From Methanosaeta sp. PtaB.Bin018 (GTDB lineage: Archaea > Halobacteriota > Methanosarcinia > Methanotrichales > Methanotrichaceae), in NCBI GenBank assembly GCA_002067755.1, contig MVQH01000078.1, positions 1-36,159 on the forward strand: a stretch of 36,159 bases of DNA. Direction: 5' to 3'. The stretch's first letter is position 1; every line of letters starts with the position of its first letter. The notes beneath the pieces were generated by a model that saw nothing but the letters and a program-made list of their open reading frames with translations, made no database searches and was not told where the DNA came from. The translations under genes and the position numbers were made by a program. Of this stretch, positions 7,963 through 16,889 are shown in pieces.

Positions 7963-9857
7963 CTCACAGTCACTACATTGCTCTGGGCCAAGAGCTGATA
8001 AGCCCCTTGATTGATATCGGTGATGTCAGAGTAGAACATCCTGAAGTCATATTGCCCGGCAGCAGAGGGGAGCCGCCAGGTCATGCTGCCACAGCTCTTG
8101 CTACCAATCGATCTCTTCTCCACTGGGAACTTGTCGGGCCTGTTCATACCATACATGCCGATCATGCCAGTCCCTGACGAGGGCGCACCCCAGTATGTTA
8201 CTGTGACAGTGCCGCCAGGGGAAACGCGCGTTGGCTCTGCAATTACCTTGTAGCCTGATCTGGACTTGACCTCAACCGCATTGCTAGTAACCACCGGCGC
8301 AGAGGCCCCGGCCGCGAACAACTTGAACTCAAAGCTCCCTGCCTCTGAACTGGAGAATGTGATATTGCCATCTTCGTGGCCCTTCAAGTATTGCCGCGAG
8401 ATGAAATCCGATGAACCTACGCGAGACATGCCAATCCAGTCGTTGTTCTGGCCGAAGGCCCCTGAGTAGGCCACGAAGATCTTTTCGCATGTGTTCACAG
8501 AGGATGGAGATGCAGAGATGCTTGGCACTGTTACATTAAACGGCAACGAGATGACCTCAGTGCCATTTTGGTCGTACATGCGTAACCTATAGGAGCCCTC
8601 TTTATCGGGTGCTGTGAGAACTGCATTGCCTGTGGTATTCCTGCCCAGGTAAAGGTCGTTCTGACTTGCATTGCCTGTATTTATGCCTGCCCACACCTCG
8701 ATATTTGCAGGCGATGTGTAATTCAACCTCATCTTGCCCCCAGGAACGAAGCTGGTCTGGAAGATCCGGAGGATGGCTCCGTACGGGCCAGTATAAAGTC
8801 CTGGGACCTTTAGCGGAGCTGCCTGTGGATACTCATCGACGCTTGGGCCTCCGGGAATTCTGTATTCGGAGCTGCAGATCTTCTTTCCTGTGCAGCCCTC
8901 TGAGACCTCATTAAAATCGCTGTAGTTGTTGCCAATTTGGCCGAAATCCCAGTGGTCAAGGGCATCATCATAGGCATTATCCTTGTTGGAGAGGTTGTTT
9001 TGATAAATTGTATTATTAGTGGAGGCTGATCCCTCAGAGGGCATGCTGTTGTAGGAGATGACAACACCCTTTCCCTTTGATTGGACCTCATTGCTCGTAT
9101 CAAGATATGAGATCGAGATGCCAAATTCGTTCTCAACAAAATCGTTCTTCCGGACGATATTGTCTCGACAGGTATCCATGACCAGCCCGCCTTCGTTCTC
9201 GCTAGCATAGTTTCCTTCGATCATATTTCTCTGGCAGTCCTGCAGGTAAATTGCATCGAATTTATTTCCACTTATGGTATTTCCCACGATCTCATTGCTG
9301 TAAGATGACTGCATTCGAATGCCATATTTGTTGTTTTTAACCTGGTTTCCCTCCAAGAGGTTCCGGCTGCAGTTCTTCAGGAATATGCCTTCGTTGCCAT
9401 TCCCTTGGGCCACATTTCCATAGAGAGTGTTGTTGGTGCACTCCTGTAAGATCATCCCTGCATTTCCATTGCCGCTTGCCATGTTATTGCGAAGAACGTT
9501 GTCGTTCGAGAGTACCAGGATCCCCGCATCACCCGTCCAGCCGCTTGTGCTCTTGGCCCAGATGCCCTCTAAGACGATGCCGTTCGCCTTCAATGTTATG
9601 GCAGGGCCTCTCTCTGTTTGCACAATGGCAAGGCCACTTCCTGAATCGATGCCTCTTATGATGAGCTGCTTGTCGACTACCAGGCCTTCATTGTAGGTGC
9701 CACTGTAAACTTCAATGATCTCGCCTGGCCGGGCAGCATCAATCGCCGCCTGAATTCGATCTCCCTGCTTGACTGCAATGGATGCACTCGCAACTCCCGC
9801 AGCCAGGAGGAACATCCCTGCAATCACCACCACTAACATCTCTGGCATGGCCTTCAT
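7959..9857 (-). CDS. NosD-like right-handed beta-helix surface protein with C-terminal Ig-like domains
   Basis: A signal peptide (about residues 1-26) leads into the QAAIDAARPGEIIEVYSGTYNE motif that opens NosD/CASH-type carbohydrate-binding beta-helices. Residues ~60-300 carry repeated coils of the form N-x-[LI]-x-x-N (NVLRNNMASGNGNAG, NTLYGNVAQGNGNEG, NLLEGNQVKNNKYG, NEIVGNTISGNKFD). From about residue 360 the protein changes to two beta-sandwich-like segments (VPGGKMRLNYTSPANIEVWAG and VSPGGTVTVTYWGAP). It is most likely a secreted or cell-surface polysaccharide-binding protein. No anchor helix is seen at the C-terminus. It lies 84 bp downstream of a second NosD-like gene on the same strand. 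Confidence 0.88.
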   Translation of the reverse strand: MKAMPEMLVVVIAGMFLLAAGVASASIAVKQGDRIQAAIDAARPGEIIEVYSGTYNEGLVVDKQLIIRGIDSGSGLAIVQTERGPAITLKANGIVLEGIWAKSTSGWTGDAGILVLSNDNVLRNNMASGNGNAGMILQECTNNTLYGNVAQGNGNEGIFLKNCSRNLLEGNQVKNNKYGIRMQSSYSNEIVGNTISGNKFDAIYLQDCQRNMIEGNYASENEGGLVMDTCRDNIVRKNDFVENEFGISISYLDTSNEVQSKGKGVVISYNSMPSEGSASTNNTIYQNNLSNKDNAYDDALDHWDFGQIGNNYSDFNEVSEGCTGKKICSSEYRIPGGPSVDEYPQAAPLKVPGLYTGPYGAILRIFQTSFVPGGKMRLNYTSPANIEVWAGINTGNASQNDLYLGRNTTGNAVLTAPDKEGSYRLRMYDQNGTEVISLPFNVTVPSISASPSSVNTCEKIFVAYSGAFGQNNDWIGMSRVGSSDFISRQYLKGHEDGNITFSSSEAGSFEFKLFAAGASAPVVTSNAVEVKSRSGYKVIAEPTRVSPGGTVTVTYWGAPSSGTGMIGMYGMNRPDKFPVEKRSIGSKSCGSMTWRLPSAAGQYDFRMFYSDITDINQGAYQLLAQSNVVTVS

Positions 9858-9941
9858 ACGAGCTAGACGTAACGGACCTTACAATATAAAATGCCATTCC
9901 TCGCACTCCCCCCCTTGCAAAACACCTGACCGATTGGCAGT

Positions 9942-11363
9942 TTACTTATAAAATGGTGGTGTAGTCACATCAAGCGGCTTGGAATCCGACCACTTGGGCG
10001 GCGATGTTGGGATCTTTGAGGCTATTACGATTGTGCCGCCTTTTAATTGATAAGCTGGCACCTCATCGTCCGCCAGCTCGTATGTGGCATATTTTTTGAC
10101 ATCGTCCTTTAGCGTAGCATAATCAATGCTGGCATTGCGACAAAATGCGATCATTGGACGATGGTCGTAGGACTTTGAGTCCTGGCCGCGCAGAGCATAC
10201 GGCTGGTCGCCGATGCCGTCTCCATCCTCGTCTTTGCCATGATAATCATCGTAATAGTTTCCTCGGGTGGTGTTCCAGATATTCTGGCTGGCGTTTTCAT
10301 AGGCATTGATGTTGTTGTCATAAAAGTTGTTGCCGAAGATGAGGTTGTTCCTGTTCTCATTGAGCCTTATTCCATGGCTGTTGTCCGATACATCGTTTCC
10401 ATAAACCACATTGAACTTGCAGCCTCTGGACACCTCCAGGCCATTGAAGTTGCCCTTTGCCGTATTTCTGGTCACGATATTATAACTGCTGTTCTCCTCA
10501 AGGCTGATGCCGATGCCAAAGCCGGCTATGATCTCGCCTCTGCTGTTATCTTCGGCCAGGTTGTCTGTTATCGTATTGTTGTTCGAGCTGTCTGTTATCA
10601 GAATCCCATAGTAATTGTGATCTGCTCTGTTCCTTGCAACCTGGCTGAGGGTGGATCTCCAGAGGGAGAGCCCGAAGGCATTCCCGGAGAAGACATTATC
10701 TTGAATCTCGCATACCTCAGATTCCTTGAAGAGAGCGCCACTGCCCGAAGTATTTACAATGCGGTTGGAATTAAATTCGATGCCTTGGCACTCTTCTGCG
10801 TCCAGGCCATATTTTTTGCAGTTGGAGAAGCTACAGCCCGCCACTTTGCTGGAGCGGCACTGCAGAAGAGCTACGCCCGACTCGCAACTTTCCAGGGTGG
10901 TATTCTGGATGCTCAGATTTCCAACGTTTTCGGCCTTAACGCCCACCTGGGCCCCAAAGATGCTTATATTTTCAAGAATTACATCGCTTGAACTGATGAC
11001 TACGGCTGCATTGGGCATGTCAAGTCGTTTGCCCGCTGCTGCCGCAGGATTATTCATGAAGTAATTGAACTTGGCAGTTGAGTCCTTGCCCACTCCAATG
11101 ATCTTGAAGCCCGAGATCTTGACGCCATCAGATGAGACCTGTATGGCTGGCTTCTGAATTGCTGCGTGAAGTACAGATCCTTCCTGCCCCGCGATGGTCA
11201 GAGCCCTATCCACCTCGAAGGCGTTGTGCTCTCCAGGCCCTACCAGAATGATGTCACCAGCCCTTGCTGAGTTGATGGCAGCCTGAATGTCCTGGCCCGA
11301 TTGTATGGTACTGGCCTGGGCGCATGTGAGAAGGGCCAAGGCTATTAGTGCTGCAAATATCAT
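9942..11363 (-). CDS. NosD-like right-handed beta-helix exported protein
   Basis: The ATG at 11363 begins a signal peptide (MIFAALIALALLTCAQAS) and lies 10 bp after the purH stop; the upstream part of the open frame overlaps purH and is rejected. The 473-residue product has the opening QAAINSARAGDIILVGPGEHN, then repeated NosD coils (residues ~120-370), ending with NIWNTTRGNYYDDYHGKDEDGDGIGDQPY. That last is the typical NosD terminal block with a calcium-loop-like DEDGDGIGD. A ~75-residue tail follows. It is similar in fold to, but clearly diverged from, its neighbour at 7959-9857. Probably a surface or secreted sugar-binding protein. Confidence 0.88.
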   Translation of the reverse strand: MIFAALIALALLTCAQASTIQSGQDIQAAINSARAGDIILVGPGEHNAFEVDRALTIAGQEGSVLHAAIQKPAIQVSSDGVKISGFKIIGVGKDSTAKFNYFMNNPAAAAGKRLDMPNAAVVISSSDVILENISIFGAQVGVKAENVGNLSIQNTTLESCESGVALLQCRSSKVAGCSFSNCKKYGLDAEECQGIEFNSNRIVNTSGSGALFKESEVCEIQDNVFSGNAFGLSLWRSTLSQVARNRADHNYYGILITDSSNNNTITDNLAEDNSRGEIIAGFGIGISLEENSSYNIVTRNTAKGNFNGLEVSRGCKFNVVYGNDVSDNSHGIRLNENRNNLIFGNNFYDNNINAYENASQNIWNTTRGNYYDDYHGKDEDGDGIGDQPYALRGQDSKSYDHRPMIAFCRNASIDYATLKDDVKKYATYELADDEVPAYQLKGGTIVIASKIPTSPPKWSDSKPLDVTTPPFYK

Positions 11364-11373
11364 TCGACGCAAT

Positions 11374-12726
11374 TCAATGACGGAAGTGGCGCATGCCGGT
11401 GAAGACCATGGCCATGCCGTGCTCATCTGCTGCATCAATCACCTCAGCATCCCGGATGGATCCGCCAGGATGAATTACGGCGGTAGCCCCAGCCTTAAAT
11501 GCTTCATCCAGTCCATCGCGGAAGGGGAAGAACGAATCTGTGGCGGCCACTGTGCCTAAAGTGCATAGGCCGTGCTCTTCCGCCTTCTCTGCACCAAAAC
11601 GAGCAGAGTCCACGCGGCTCACCTGGCCGGATCCGATGCCCACTGTCTGGCATTCGCTGGTATAGACCAATGCATTGGATTTCACATACTTTGCGACCTT
11701 CCATGCAAATCTCAAAGCCCTGGTCTCATAATCCGTCGGCGAACGTTTTGTGACGACCTTCCACTCAGAGATGTCGCCAGTGTCGTAGTCCTGCAACATC
11801 ATGCCACCAAAGATGCTTCGCAGATAGTGGCCACGGTATAGCTCCTCTCTTCTCTGCAGCAGATCTCCAATATCCAGGATCCTGCGATTGGGCTTCTTCT
11901 CCGTGAGCAGCTTCAAAGCCTTTGGATCGAAACCTGGTGCCAGCAGCACCTCCACGAAGCTGTCACCGATGGCGCGAGCGGTATTTTCGTCCACCGGACG
12001 GTTGAAGCCGATGACGCCACCAAATGCAGACTTGGGATCAGTGGCAAACGAGAGGCGGTAAGCCTCTTGCAGAGTGTTCCCGTAGGCCACACCACACGGA
12101 TTGGCGTGCTTCACAATCACAGAGAGGGGCTTCTCGACCCTGACGCCGTCGTAATGCGACAGGTCCATGAGCATCTCCAGCACAGTCTCAGCATCCACCA
12201 TGTTGTTGTAGGACATCTCTCTGCCATTGAGCTTCTTTGCCCTGTGCAGCCCCAAACCATCCTTTTTCCGGTAAAGCGCTGCTTTTTGATGCCAGTTTTC
12301 GCCATAACGCAGATCCTGCACCTTTTCAAAAGCCGTCACCACGTAGCGAGGCATCTCGGATTTATTGCCCTGAAGAGCAGCAAGCAGCTGCGCATCGCTC
12401 TGCAAGCATTTGTAGAGGGCCCAAGCTGCCAGCTCATCTCTTGTCTCCTTGCACAAGCAGCCCGTCCGCTTTATCTCTTCAACTACAGACGAGCACCTCT
12501 GTGGATCGAGAACTATCGGACATCCACAGCTTAAGGCCTGATGTATGAGCGCTGAGCCTGATGGCGTTTCCTCAAAGCCCTCACCGCATATCAAAAGGAG
12601 GTCCAATCCGCTGCCGTCGGAGGGAAATCTGTCGCATATTTGCAGGCCAAGCTGCTCCAAGCCAGATGGAATAAAACTCGGCCCTTTTGCTGGATCGGCC
12701 AGGACGACGACTTGCTTTATCCTCAT
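11374..12726 (-). CDS. purH: AICAR transformylase (PurH type) with degenerate N-terminal domain
   Basis: PurH normally performs the last two steps of IMP synthesis. Residues ~125-450 form the AICAR formyltransferase domain, with [30 protein letters not shown], the catalytic [10 protein letters not shown] (Lys-His pair), [14 protein letters not shown] and [21 protein letters not shown] all intact. The first ~120 residues take the place of the IMP cyclohydrolase (MGS-like) domain but are shortened, and they lack the DGRVKTLHP motif and other signature residues. The cyclization step is therefore probably done by another protein, such as archaeal PurO. It heads a leftward unit with the NosD-like genes and diverges from the DUF167 gene. 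Confidence 0.9.
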   Translation of the reverse strand: MRIKQVVVLADPAKGPSFIPSGLEQLGLQICDRFPSDGSGLDLLLICGEGFEETPSGSALIHQALSCGCPIVLDPQRCSSVVEEIKRTGCLCKETRDELAAWALYKCLQSDAQLLAALQGNKSEMPRYVVTAFEKVQDLRYGENWHQKAALYRKKDGLGLHRAKKLNGREMSYNNMVDAETVLEMLMDLSHYDGVRVEKPLSVIVKHANPCGVAYGNTLQEAYRLSFATDPKSAFGGVIGFNRPVDENTARAIGDSFVEVLLAPGFDPKALKLLTEKKPNRRILDIGDLLQRREELYRGHYLRSIFGGMMLQDYDTGDISEWKVVTKRSPTDYETRALRFAWKVAKYVKSNALVYTSECQTVGIGSGQVSRVDSARFGAEKAEEHGLCTLGTVAATDSFFPFRDGLDEAFKAGATAVIHPGGSIRDAEVIDAADEHGMAMVFTGMRHFRH

Positions 12727-12810
12727 CGAACCTCGTTCCTTTCGTCGCTTGCGCTATTTTAACCTTTTGTAGATAAGGTTTAAACTCCCAGGCAACTCTT
12801 AAGATAGATC

Positions 12811-13143
12811 ATGGACCTTCATGAGGCAGTAAAGCCACATCCCCAGGGATGCACAATCCGATTTGAGGTCGCTCCATGTTCATCCAGGCTGGTCGTGCCA
12901 TCGGGATTCAATCCATGGAGGAGAGCCCTGGAGGCCAGGCTGACTGAGGAGCCACAGAGGGGAAGGGCCAACCAGCAGCTGGCCGAGGAGCTGGCTTTCG
13001 CCCTGGGAGTTTCGAGCTCAGATGTGGATGTGTTGAGCGGACATAAGAGTTCACGAAAGGTTCTGCTCGTCAGAGGTGTAGGCGCAATGAACGCTATCAC
13101 AATTCTCTGTCAGAGAATAAAAAGCGAGCTCTGCATTCGATGA
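12811..13143 (+). CDS. DUF167 (YggU/UPF0235) family protein
   Basis: The 110-residue product has the DUF167 pattern: an N-terminal strand pair (GCTIRFEVAPCSSRLVVP), a central RANQQLAEELAFALGV helix, then VDVLSGHKSSRKVLLVRGV. The family is conserved across bacteria, archaea and eukaryotes; its function is unknown. The reading frame overlaps the following Toprim gene by ATGA (13140-13143), so the two are translationally coupled. A TATA-like tttaaa at 12779-12784 lies about 30 bp upstream. Confidence 0.88.
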   Translation: MDLHEAVKPHPQGCTIRFEVAPCSSRLVVPSGFNPWRRALEARLTEEPQRGRANQQLAEELAFALGVSSSDVDVLSGHKSSRKVLLVRGVGAMNAITILCQRIKSELCIR

Positions 13144-13571
13144 AGTGCCAAAAAGCGCAGCAGGATGTCCGGCAGAGGGGAACATACGACCTGGAGGCGC
13201 TCGAGGAGCTGATCGCCTCTCTCCATGAAGCATCTTGCGAAGGCGCAGCGATCATCGTTGAGGGAAGGCGCGATGAGATGGCACTGCGCTCTCTGGGCTT
13301 GCCAGGACCTGTGATCATGGCTTCACGCCGATCAGCTCTGGACCTGGCAGAGGATGCTGCCAGAAACTTTCCAAGGATCGTGCTGCTCACCGACTGGGAC
13401 GAGAAGGGTGATGAGATGGCCAAGAAGATCGAGATGCATCTGCGCTCAGCAGGCCTCAAGCCCGACATTGAGATTCGCAGCAGGATAGCGAAGCTTGTCA
13501 GAAAGGAGATAAAAGACGTCCAGAGCTTAAGCCAATACGCGGAGAGGATGAGGGCACAATACGGCAATTAG
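13140..13571 (+). CDS. Small Toprim-domain protein (UPF0292 type)
   Basis: The 143-residue protein is essentially one Toprim fold. The catalytic Glu lies in IIVEGRRDEMALRSLG, and the DxD-type metal site in IVLLTDWDEKGDEMA. This resembles the small archaeal UPF0292/RNase M5-like proteins rather than full DnaG or topoisomerase. Toprim domains bind Mg2+ and act on nucleic-acid phosphodiesters, so a nuclease or primase-like role is plausible but unproven. Translation is coupled to the DUF167 gene. About 200 bp separate its end from the convergent TPR gene. Confidence 0.82.
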   Translation: MKCQKAQQDVRQRGTYDLEALEELIASLHEASCEGAAIIVEGRRDEMALRSLGLPGPVIMASRRSALDLAEDAARNFPRIVLLTDWDEKGDEMAKKIEMHLRSAGLKPDIEIRSRIAKLVRKEIKDVQSLSQYAERMRAQYGN

Positions 13572-13775
13572 AATTGCATGTGGATGAAGTAGGACCTGAT
13601 GGACGTCCAAAATCGCATTCCATATGACATTCTCACAATTGCTCTCAATAAAATTGATATGTCGATGGAGCATAAGGTTGATCTGCCCTTGCTGTGGGGG
13701 CACTACTTGGGCAGGAAGCCCGCATCCATCATGTTACCACCTGAGGGCTTCTTGCTTCATAATTTATTGAGAATT

Positions 13776-14501
13776 TCAATCCAATCCTAGATCTTTCGCC
13801 CTCTGGGTGGCCTCATCAGCCTCAGCCTCTCGGCGTTGAGACCTCAGAGCAAGCCCAAGGTTCTTCCAGGCAGTGGCATAAGACGGCTCGATCTGTATTG
13901 CCTTCTGGAAGCTTCGGGCGGCATCTTCATACCTCCCCAAGGTCGCCAGTGCCACGCCTCTGTTATTCCAGGCATAGATATCGAAAGGATCGATCATGAT
14001 CGCTTCATCATAGCTCTCGATGGCTTCCTCGTGCCTGTGCAAGTTATCCAGTGCTGCACCTCGATTATTCCATGCCCTTCGTCCATCGGCGCCTAACGGA
14101 TTTAGTTCAATGGCCCTGGCATAGCTCTCTACAGCTGCCTCATACTGGCCCAAACAGTGCAGAGCAAAGCCTCTCACAATCCATGTCCTGGAGCTGGATG
14201 GATCGATGGCTATTGCCTTTTCGCAGGACGAAACTGCTTCCGCATTCCTGTTCAGTTGGTTCAGGGCCACGGCACGGTTCCTCCATGCATCTGCATTCTT
14301 CGATTCAAGCTCAAGGGACCTATCAAAGGCCTGCACAGCCTCTTCGTATCGCTCAAGCTTTCGAAGGGCAATGCCTCGTTTGTGCCACTGCACAGCATCC
14401 AGAGACATTGTCTTTTCGGCCGCAAGCCAGGCTGACAGCGCTCCCTCGAAGTCCCCTTGTACATATAGGCGTTCTGCCAGCTCATTCAAATCCAAAGACA
14501 T
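13776..14501 (-). CDS. Tetratricopeptide repeat protein
   Basis: From the ATG at 14501 (MSLDLNELAERLYVQGD) the 241-residue product consists of about six 34-residue TPR units with the usual W-x-x-[LR]-G / A-x-x-x-[FY]-x-[KR]-A-[IL] pattern. Examples are AWNNRGAALDNLHRHEEAIESYDEAI and AWNNRGVALATLGRYEDAARSFQKAI. TPR arrays mediate protein-protein contacts; no other domain, signal peptide or membrane segment is seen after trimming the upstream lead. It is transcribed toward the Toprim gene. Partner unknown. Confidence 0.85.
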   Translation of the reverse strand: MSLDLNELAERLYVQGDFEGALSAWLAAEKTMSLDAVQWHKRGIALRKLERYEEAVQAFDRSLELESKNADAWRNRAVALNQLNRNAEAVSSCEKAIAIDPSSSRTWIVRGFALHCLGQYEAAVESYARAIELNPLGADGRRAWNNRGAALDNLHRHEEAIESYDEAIMIDPFDIYAWNNRGVALATLGRYEDAARSFQKAIQIEPSYATAWKNLGLALRSQRREAEADEATQRAKDLGLD

Positions 14502-14753
14502 AAATGTACCTTTATCACAGGCGAGCCTGATGGTCAACGGTTGAATGGGTATCAACACGAATATAGATATAGTTGATCTAAGCGGCACGAATGGTGCGGC
14601 GTGTCTGTGCATTCGAGCAGTAGCCCATCAGACTACTACCACTTTAGGACGAACTCAGGGCTAATCCCCGCCAATTCATCGGAAGGAGGAGGCACTGAGA
14701 TGAGGATGCAGTGAAAGCAGATCGACTTGTTGGCAACGAATCATATAGTAAGG

Positions 14754-14763
14754 TTTATATTAT
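14754..14763 (+). promoter_or_regulatory. Probable TATA box for the DUF2551-wHTH operon
   Basis: The sequence tttatattat lies about 48 bp before the ATG at 14811 and is the best archaeal TATA match in the gap. A strong ribosome-binding site (ggaggggt) lies just before the start codon. Confidence 0.55.
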
Positions 14764-14810
14764 AGAGAAACTATTAGCAAATATAAATGGGGTAGTCCCG
14801 GAGGGGTGTG

Positions 14811-15116
14811 ATGAAACCACAACGGTCCGAGATACTGAGCCGGATGGTCAGGTTCCTTAATCTGGACACTGATGGTCTGAGGCGATCTGTTTTAGAGTCG
14901 ATGGTAGAGGCTCGAGAGTTCACAGTAGCCTCCCTTCATGAGAGCGTTAAAGGGAGGTTTAATGTCTCCAGGAGGGTGGTGGCCTCAATGATAGGCTATA
15001 TCTGTTCACGCCTGGGGATATTGCATGTAAACAAGAAGTCGTATCGTGCACCCACGACCTATGTCTTAAGAGATGAGTATGCAGATATAGCCAGAGCGGT
15101 GCTGACTGCCTTATGA
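14811..15116 (+). CDS. DUF2551-like small DNA-binding-type protein
   Basis: The 101-residue protein, preceded by a GGAGGGG ribosome-binding site, has a winged-helix-like layout: LRRSVLESMVEAREFTVASLHESV, FNVSRRVVASMIGYICSRLGILHV and YRAPTTYVLRDEY. This fits the archaeal DUF2551 family as I remember it, a short uncharacterised family common in Methanosarcinales. It overlaps the next gene by ATGA. The VSRRVVASMIGYICSRLGIL stretch looks like a recognition helix, so a regulatory role is plausible. The family assignment is from memory of motifs. Confidence 0.7.
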   Translation: MKPQRSEILSRMVRFLNLDTDGLRRSVLESMVEAREFTVASLHESVKGRFNVSRRVVASMIGYICSRLGILHVNKKSYRAPTTYVLRDEYADIARAVLTAL

Positions 15117-15514
15117 CAAATGTTAAAAAAGCTCCAAGGACTGCCACAACTCTCAAGGTTCGTTCCAAATCTGAGTTTGCTATCAGCCGCTCTCGCGATC
15201 CATACCACGAGCTCATGCTTCGACTTTTTCAAGAGGAGACAACTGCTCTGCGAGGCCGCAAATTTCTGTCCATGGTGGAGGAGCGGCAGAGGAGAGGAGA
15301 TCCTCTGAAGACACGGGAATGGAGACAGCTGTTAGATGAGCTGGAGATCAGCCGTTCAGCCTTTTACGCTATGAGAAACAAACTGCTTGGCGCAGGCCTG
15401 ATCTCCAACAAAGGAGGAGAATACAGGCTCTCAGGAATGTTCAGTCGCGACCTGGTGGATATGGCTCGCTGGTGGTGGACTGCGATCCTGAACAACAACC
15501 TAGAGAACCTGTAA
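15113..15514 (+). CDS. Small winged-helix protein of unknown function
   Basis: The 133-residue product has a basic N-terminus. A helical middle (HELMLRLFQEETTALRGRKFLSMVEERQRRG) is followed by a winged-helix motif (REWRQLLDELEISRSAFYAMRNKLLGAGLISNKGGEYRLSG) and a tryptophan-rich tail (DMARWWWTAI). No named family is recognised. It is coupled through ATGA to the DUF2551-like gene, and the pair probably acts together in transcription control. It converges with tfe, leaving 13 bp between stops. Confidence 0.65.
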   Translation: MTNVKKAPRTATTLKVRSKSEFAISRSRDPYHELMLRLFQEETTALRGRKFLSMVEERQRRGDPLKTREWRQLLDELEISRSAFYAMRNKLLGAGLISNKGGEYRLSGMFSRDLVDMARWWWTAILNNNLENL

Positions 15515-15527
15515 AGCCCTGATTTGC

Positions 15528-16040
15528 TCACAGGCAGGCTTTGAGATCTTCTATCTGTTTTTCTATGGCCTCAACGACCTTTGCATTCTCCATGTATTCC
15601 AGGCTGCCCTGGCAGAAGGGACAGACAAAATTTGCCTCGCTTGCCTCATCGAAGACGAATCTGGCACAACCCTCGGTGCAGGCATAAAATATATTCTCCT
15701 TCTCATAGGCCAGCCGCTCATCCAGTTTTCGCAGCAACCTCTTAGCCTCGGACTCCAGAGCCTTGTCGAAATTCTCGGGACAAAGCTGCCATAGGTATGT
15801 AAGCCATCCAGAGTCCGGATCTCGTTTGCGCCGATATATGGCCAGCCTGTGCTCGTAAAGAAGATACAGTGTACGCCTCACTGTGTTCAAGCTGATGCCC
15901 GTCAGTTCAGCCAGCCGCTCATCAGTGATCTCTTCGCCTGGTATGCATTCTACTATTCGCAAACCCTCTTCTCCCACGAGCTTGTTGAGATATGCCCTAT
16001 GAATTACTTCATCGATAACCGTCAATGAATCACTACCCAA
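15528..16040 (-). CDS. tfe: Transcription factor E, alpha subunit
   Basis: Archaeal TFE helps TBP and TFB open promoter DNA. The 170-residue protein has the N-terminal winged helix (HRAYLNKLVGEEGLRIVE, then DERLAELTGISLNTVRRTLYLLYEHRLA) and WLTYLWQ. A long helix leads to the C-terminal zinc ribbon with cysteines in CTEGCARF and CPFC. The size and layout are normal. The chosen start is a TTG at 16040; a second in-frame TTG at 16025 is possible, because a TATA-like element lies close upstream at 16051-16059. It converges with the wHTH gene. Confidence 0.9.
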   Translation of the reverse strand: MGSDSLTVIDEVIHRAYLNKLVGEEGLRIVECIPGEEITDERLAELTGISLNTVRRTLYLLYEHRLAIYRRKRDPDSGWLTYLWQLCPENFDKALESEAKRLLRKLDERLAYEKENIFYACTEGCARFVFDEASEANFVCPFCQGSLEYMENAKVVEAIEKQIEDLKACL

Positions 16041-16357
16041 TGCAATATTCGATTAAATCATACAACGGGAACAAATCGACACTTACATTCTTCATTATTG
16101 AAGACCGATCTGATGAGTTGTCTTTTTTCAGCAAAGCTTGAGGTCGCTTCTGTGATTTGATTTGGCCTTGTCCATATTTCATCTCAAATTAATCTTACGC
16201 CTTCCTTCTATATATCCCCATCGTGAAAACGTTTTTTGGGTAGTTGATACGGATGAATGGATCTATATTAAAATCGCTGATGATACAAGCGACTTTTGAC
16301 ACTTGAAAAGCAATAAAACTTAAAATAAATGTAAAAAATTGAATGACAATTACGTAC
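16041..16357. other. AT-rich intergenic stretch between tfe and a small regulator gene
   Basis: No supportable gene is seen. It should hold the leftward tfe promoter (TATA-like gattaaatca at 16051-16060) and the 3' end of the regulator transcript. A 61-residue open frame on the minus strand is not convincing. A CTGATGA at about 16278 resembles a C box, but no D box or guide arrangement accompanies it. Confidence 0.5.
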
Positions 16358-16747
16358 TCAGCTAGACCCTGTCTCCGCAAGGAGGCTCTTCAATTTTTGA
16401 ATGGACGCCATGGCCCGGTTCGCCTCGTTCAGCTTCTCCTGCTCATAGTAATGGAGGATCTCCTCGATGGGCGCCTTGAGACGATAGATCTTCATAGGCC
16501 TGCCGGTGCCATCGCTTCTGCCTATCTTCTCCTCGATCCAATTGTTCTTTCGCAGCGTTCGCAGGGCGATGCTCACCTCTGGCTGACGGAGGTCGGAACC
16601 CCTCTCGATCTCGCGGGAGGTGGCCTCTGTGCCGCTGGCGAGATAGGCGATCATGTTGGAGACCTTTCTTGGAACTCCCAGGCTCTTCAGAGTCTCAACG
16701 ACTTCGATATCCTTCTCATCAAATCTCATTACGAAAGATTCCTTCAT
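16358..16747 (-). CDS. Winged-helix transcriptional regulator (ArsR/TrmB-like)
   Basis: The 129-residue protein contains a winged helix: VSNMIAYLASGTEATSREIE, the recognition helix LRQPEVSIALRTLRKNNW, and a wing EEKIGRSDGTGRPMKIYRL. A C-terminal helix (EEILHYYEQEKLNEANRAMASIQKLKSLL) is suited to dimerisation. A GGGAGA ribosome-binding site and a TATA box precede it. Related small regulators are common in methanogens. The target is unknown, and the divergent AT-rich upstream DNA is the natural place to look for its operator. Confidence 0.8.
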   Translation of the reverse strand: MKESFVMRFDEKDIEVVETLKSLGVPRKVSNMIAYLASGTEATSREIERGSDLRQPEVSIALRTLRKNNWIEEKIGRSDGTGRPMKIYRLKAPIEEILHYYEQEKLNEANRAMASIQKLKSLLAETGSS

Positions 16748-16795
16748 TGTTATCTTCTCCCTTTTTTGTCCCCTTGGGTTAAATGAGGTACGTTA

Positions 16796-16806
16796 TGATA
16801 TAAATA
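16796..16806 (-). promoter_or_regulatory. Probable TATA box for the small regulator gene
   Basis: On the minus strand the sequence reads ctatttatatc, about 50 bp before the ATG at 16747, within a strongly AT-rich run extending to about 16880. Confidence 0.5.
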
Positions 16807-16889
16807 GTTTATTTATGTTAATTAAATTTTTACTATTATTACTACAATGCGCAAAGTCGCAAAAATAAATATCTTTGTAAAAATTTGAG

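Noticed and set aside
10239-10991. 250-residue plus-strand frame opposite a NosD-like gene
   Set aside because: It is the antisense of the repetitive beta-helix coding region and has no features of its own.
13599-13790. 63-residue frame between the Toprim and TPR genes
   Set aside because: It has no ribosome-binding site or recognised motif and overlaps the TPR stop; it could be a fragment, but nothing supports it.
16270-16320. Possible C/D box RNA (CTGATGA)
   Set aside because: No convincing C box purine, D box or D' box arrangement accompanies it.
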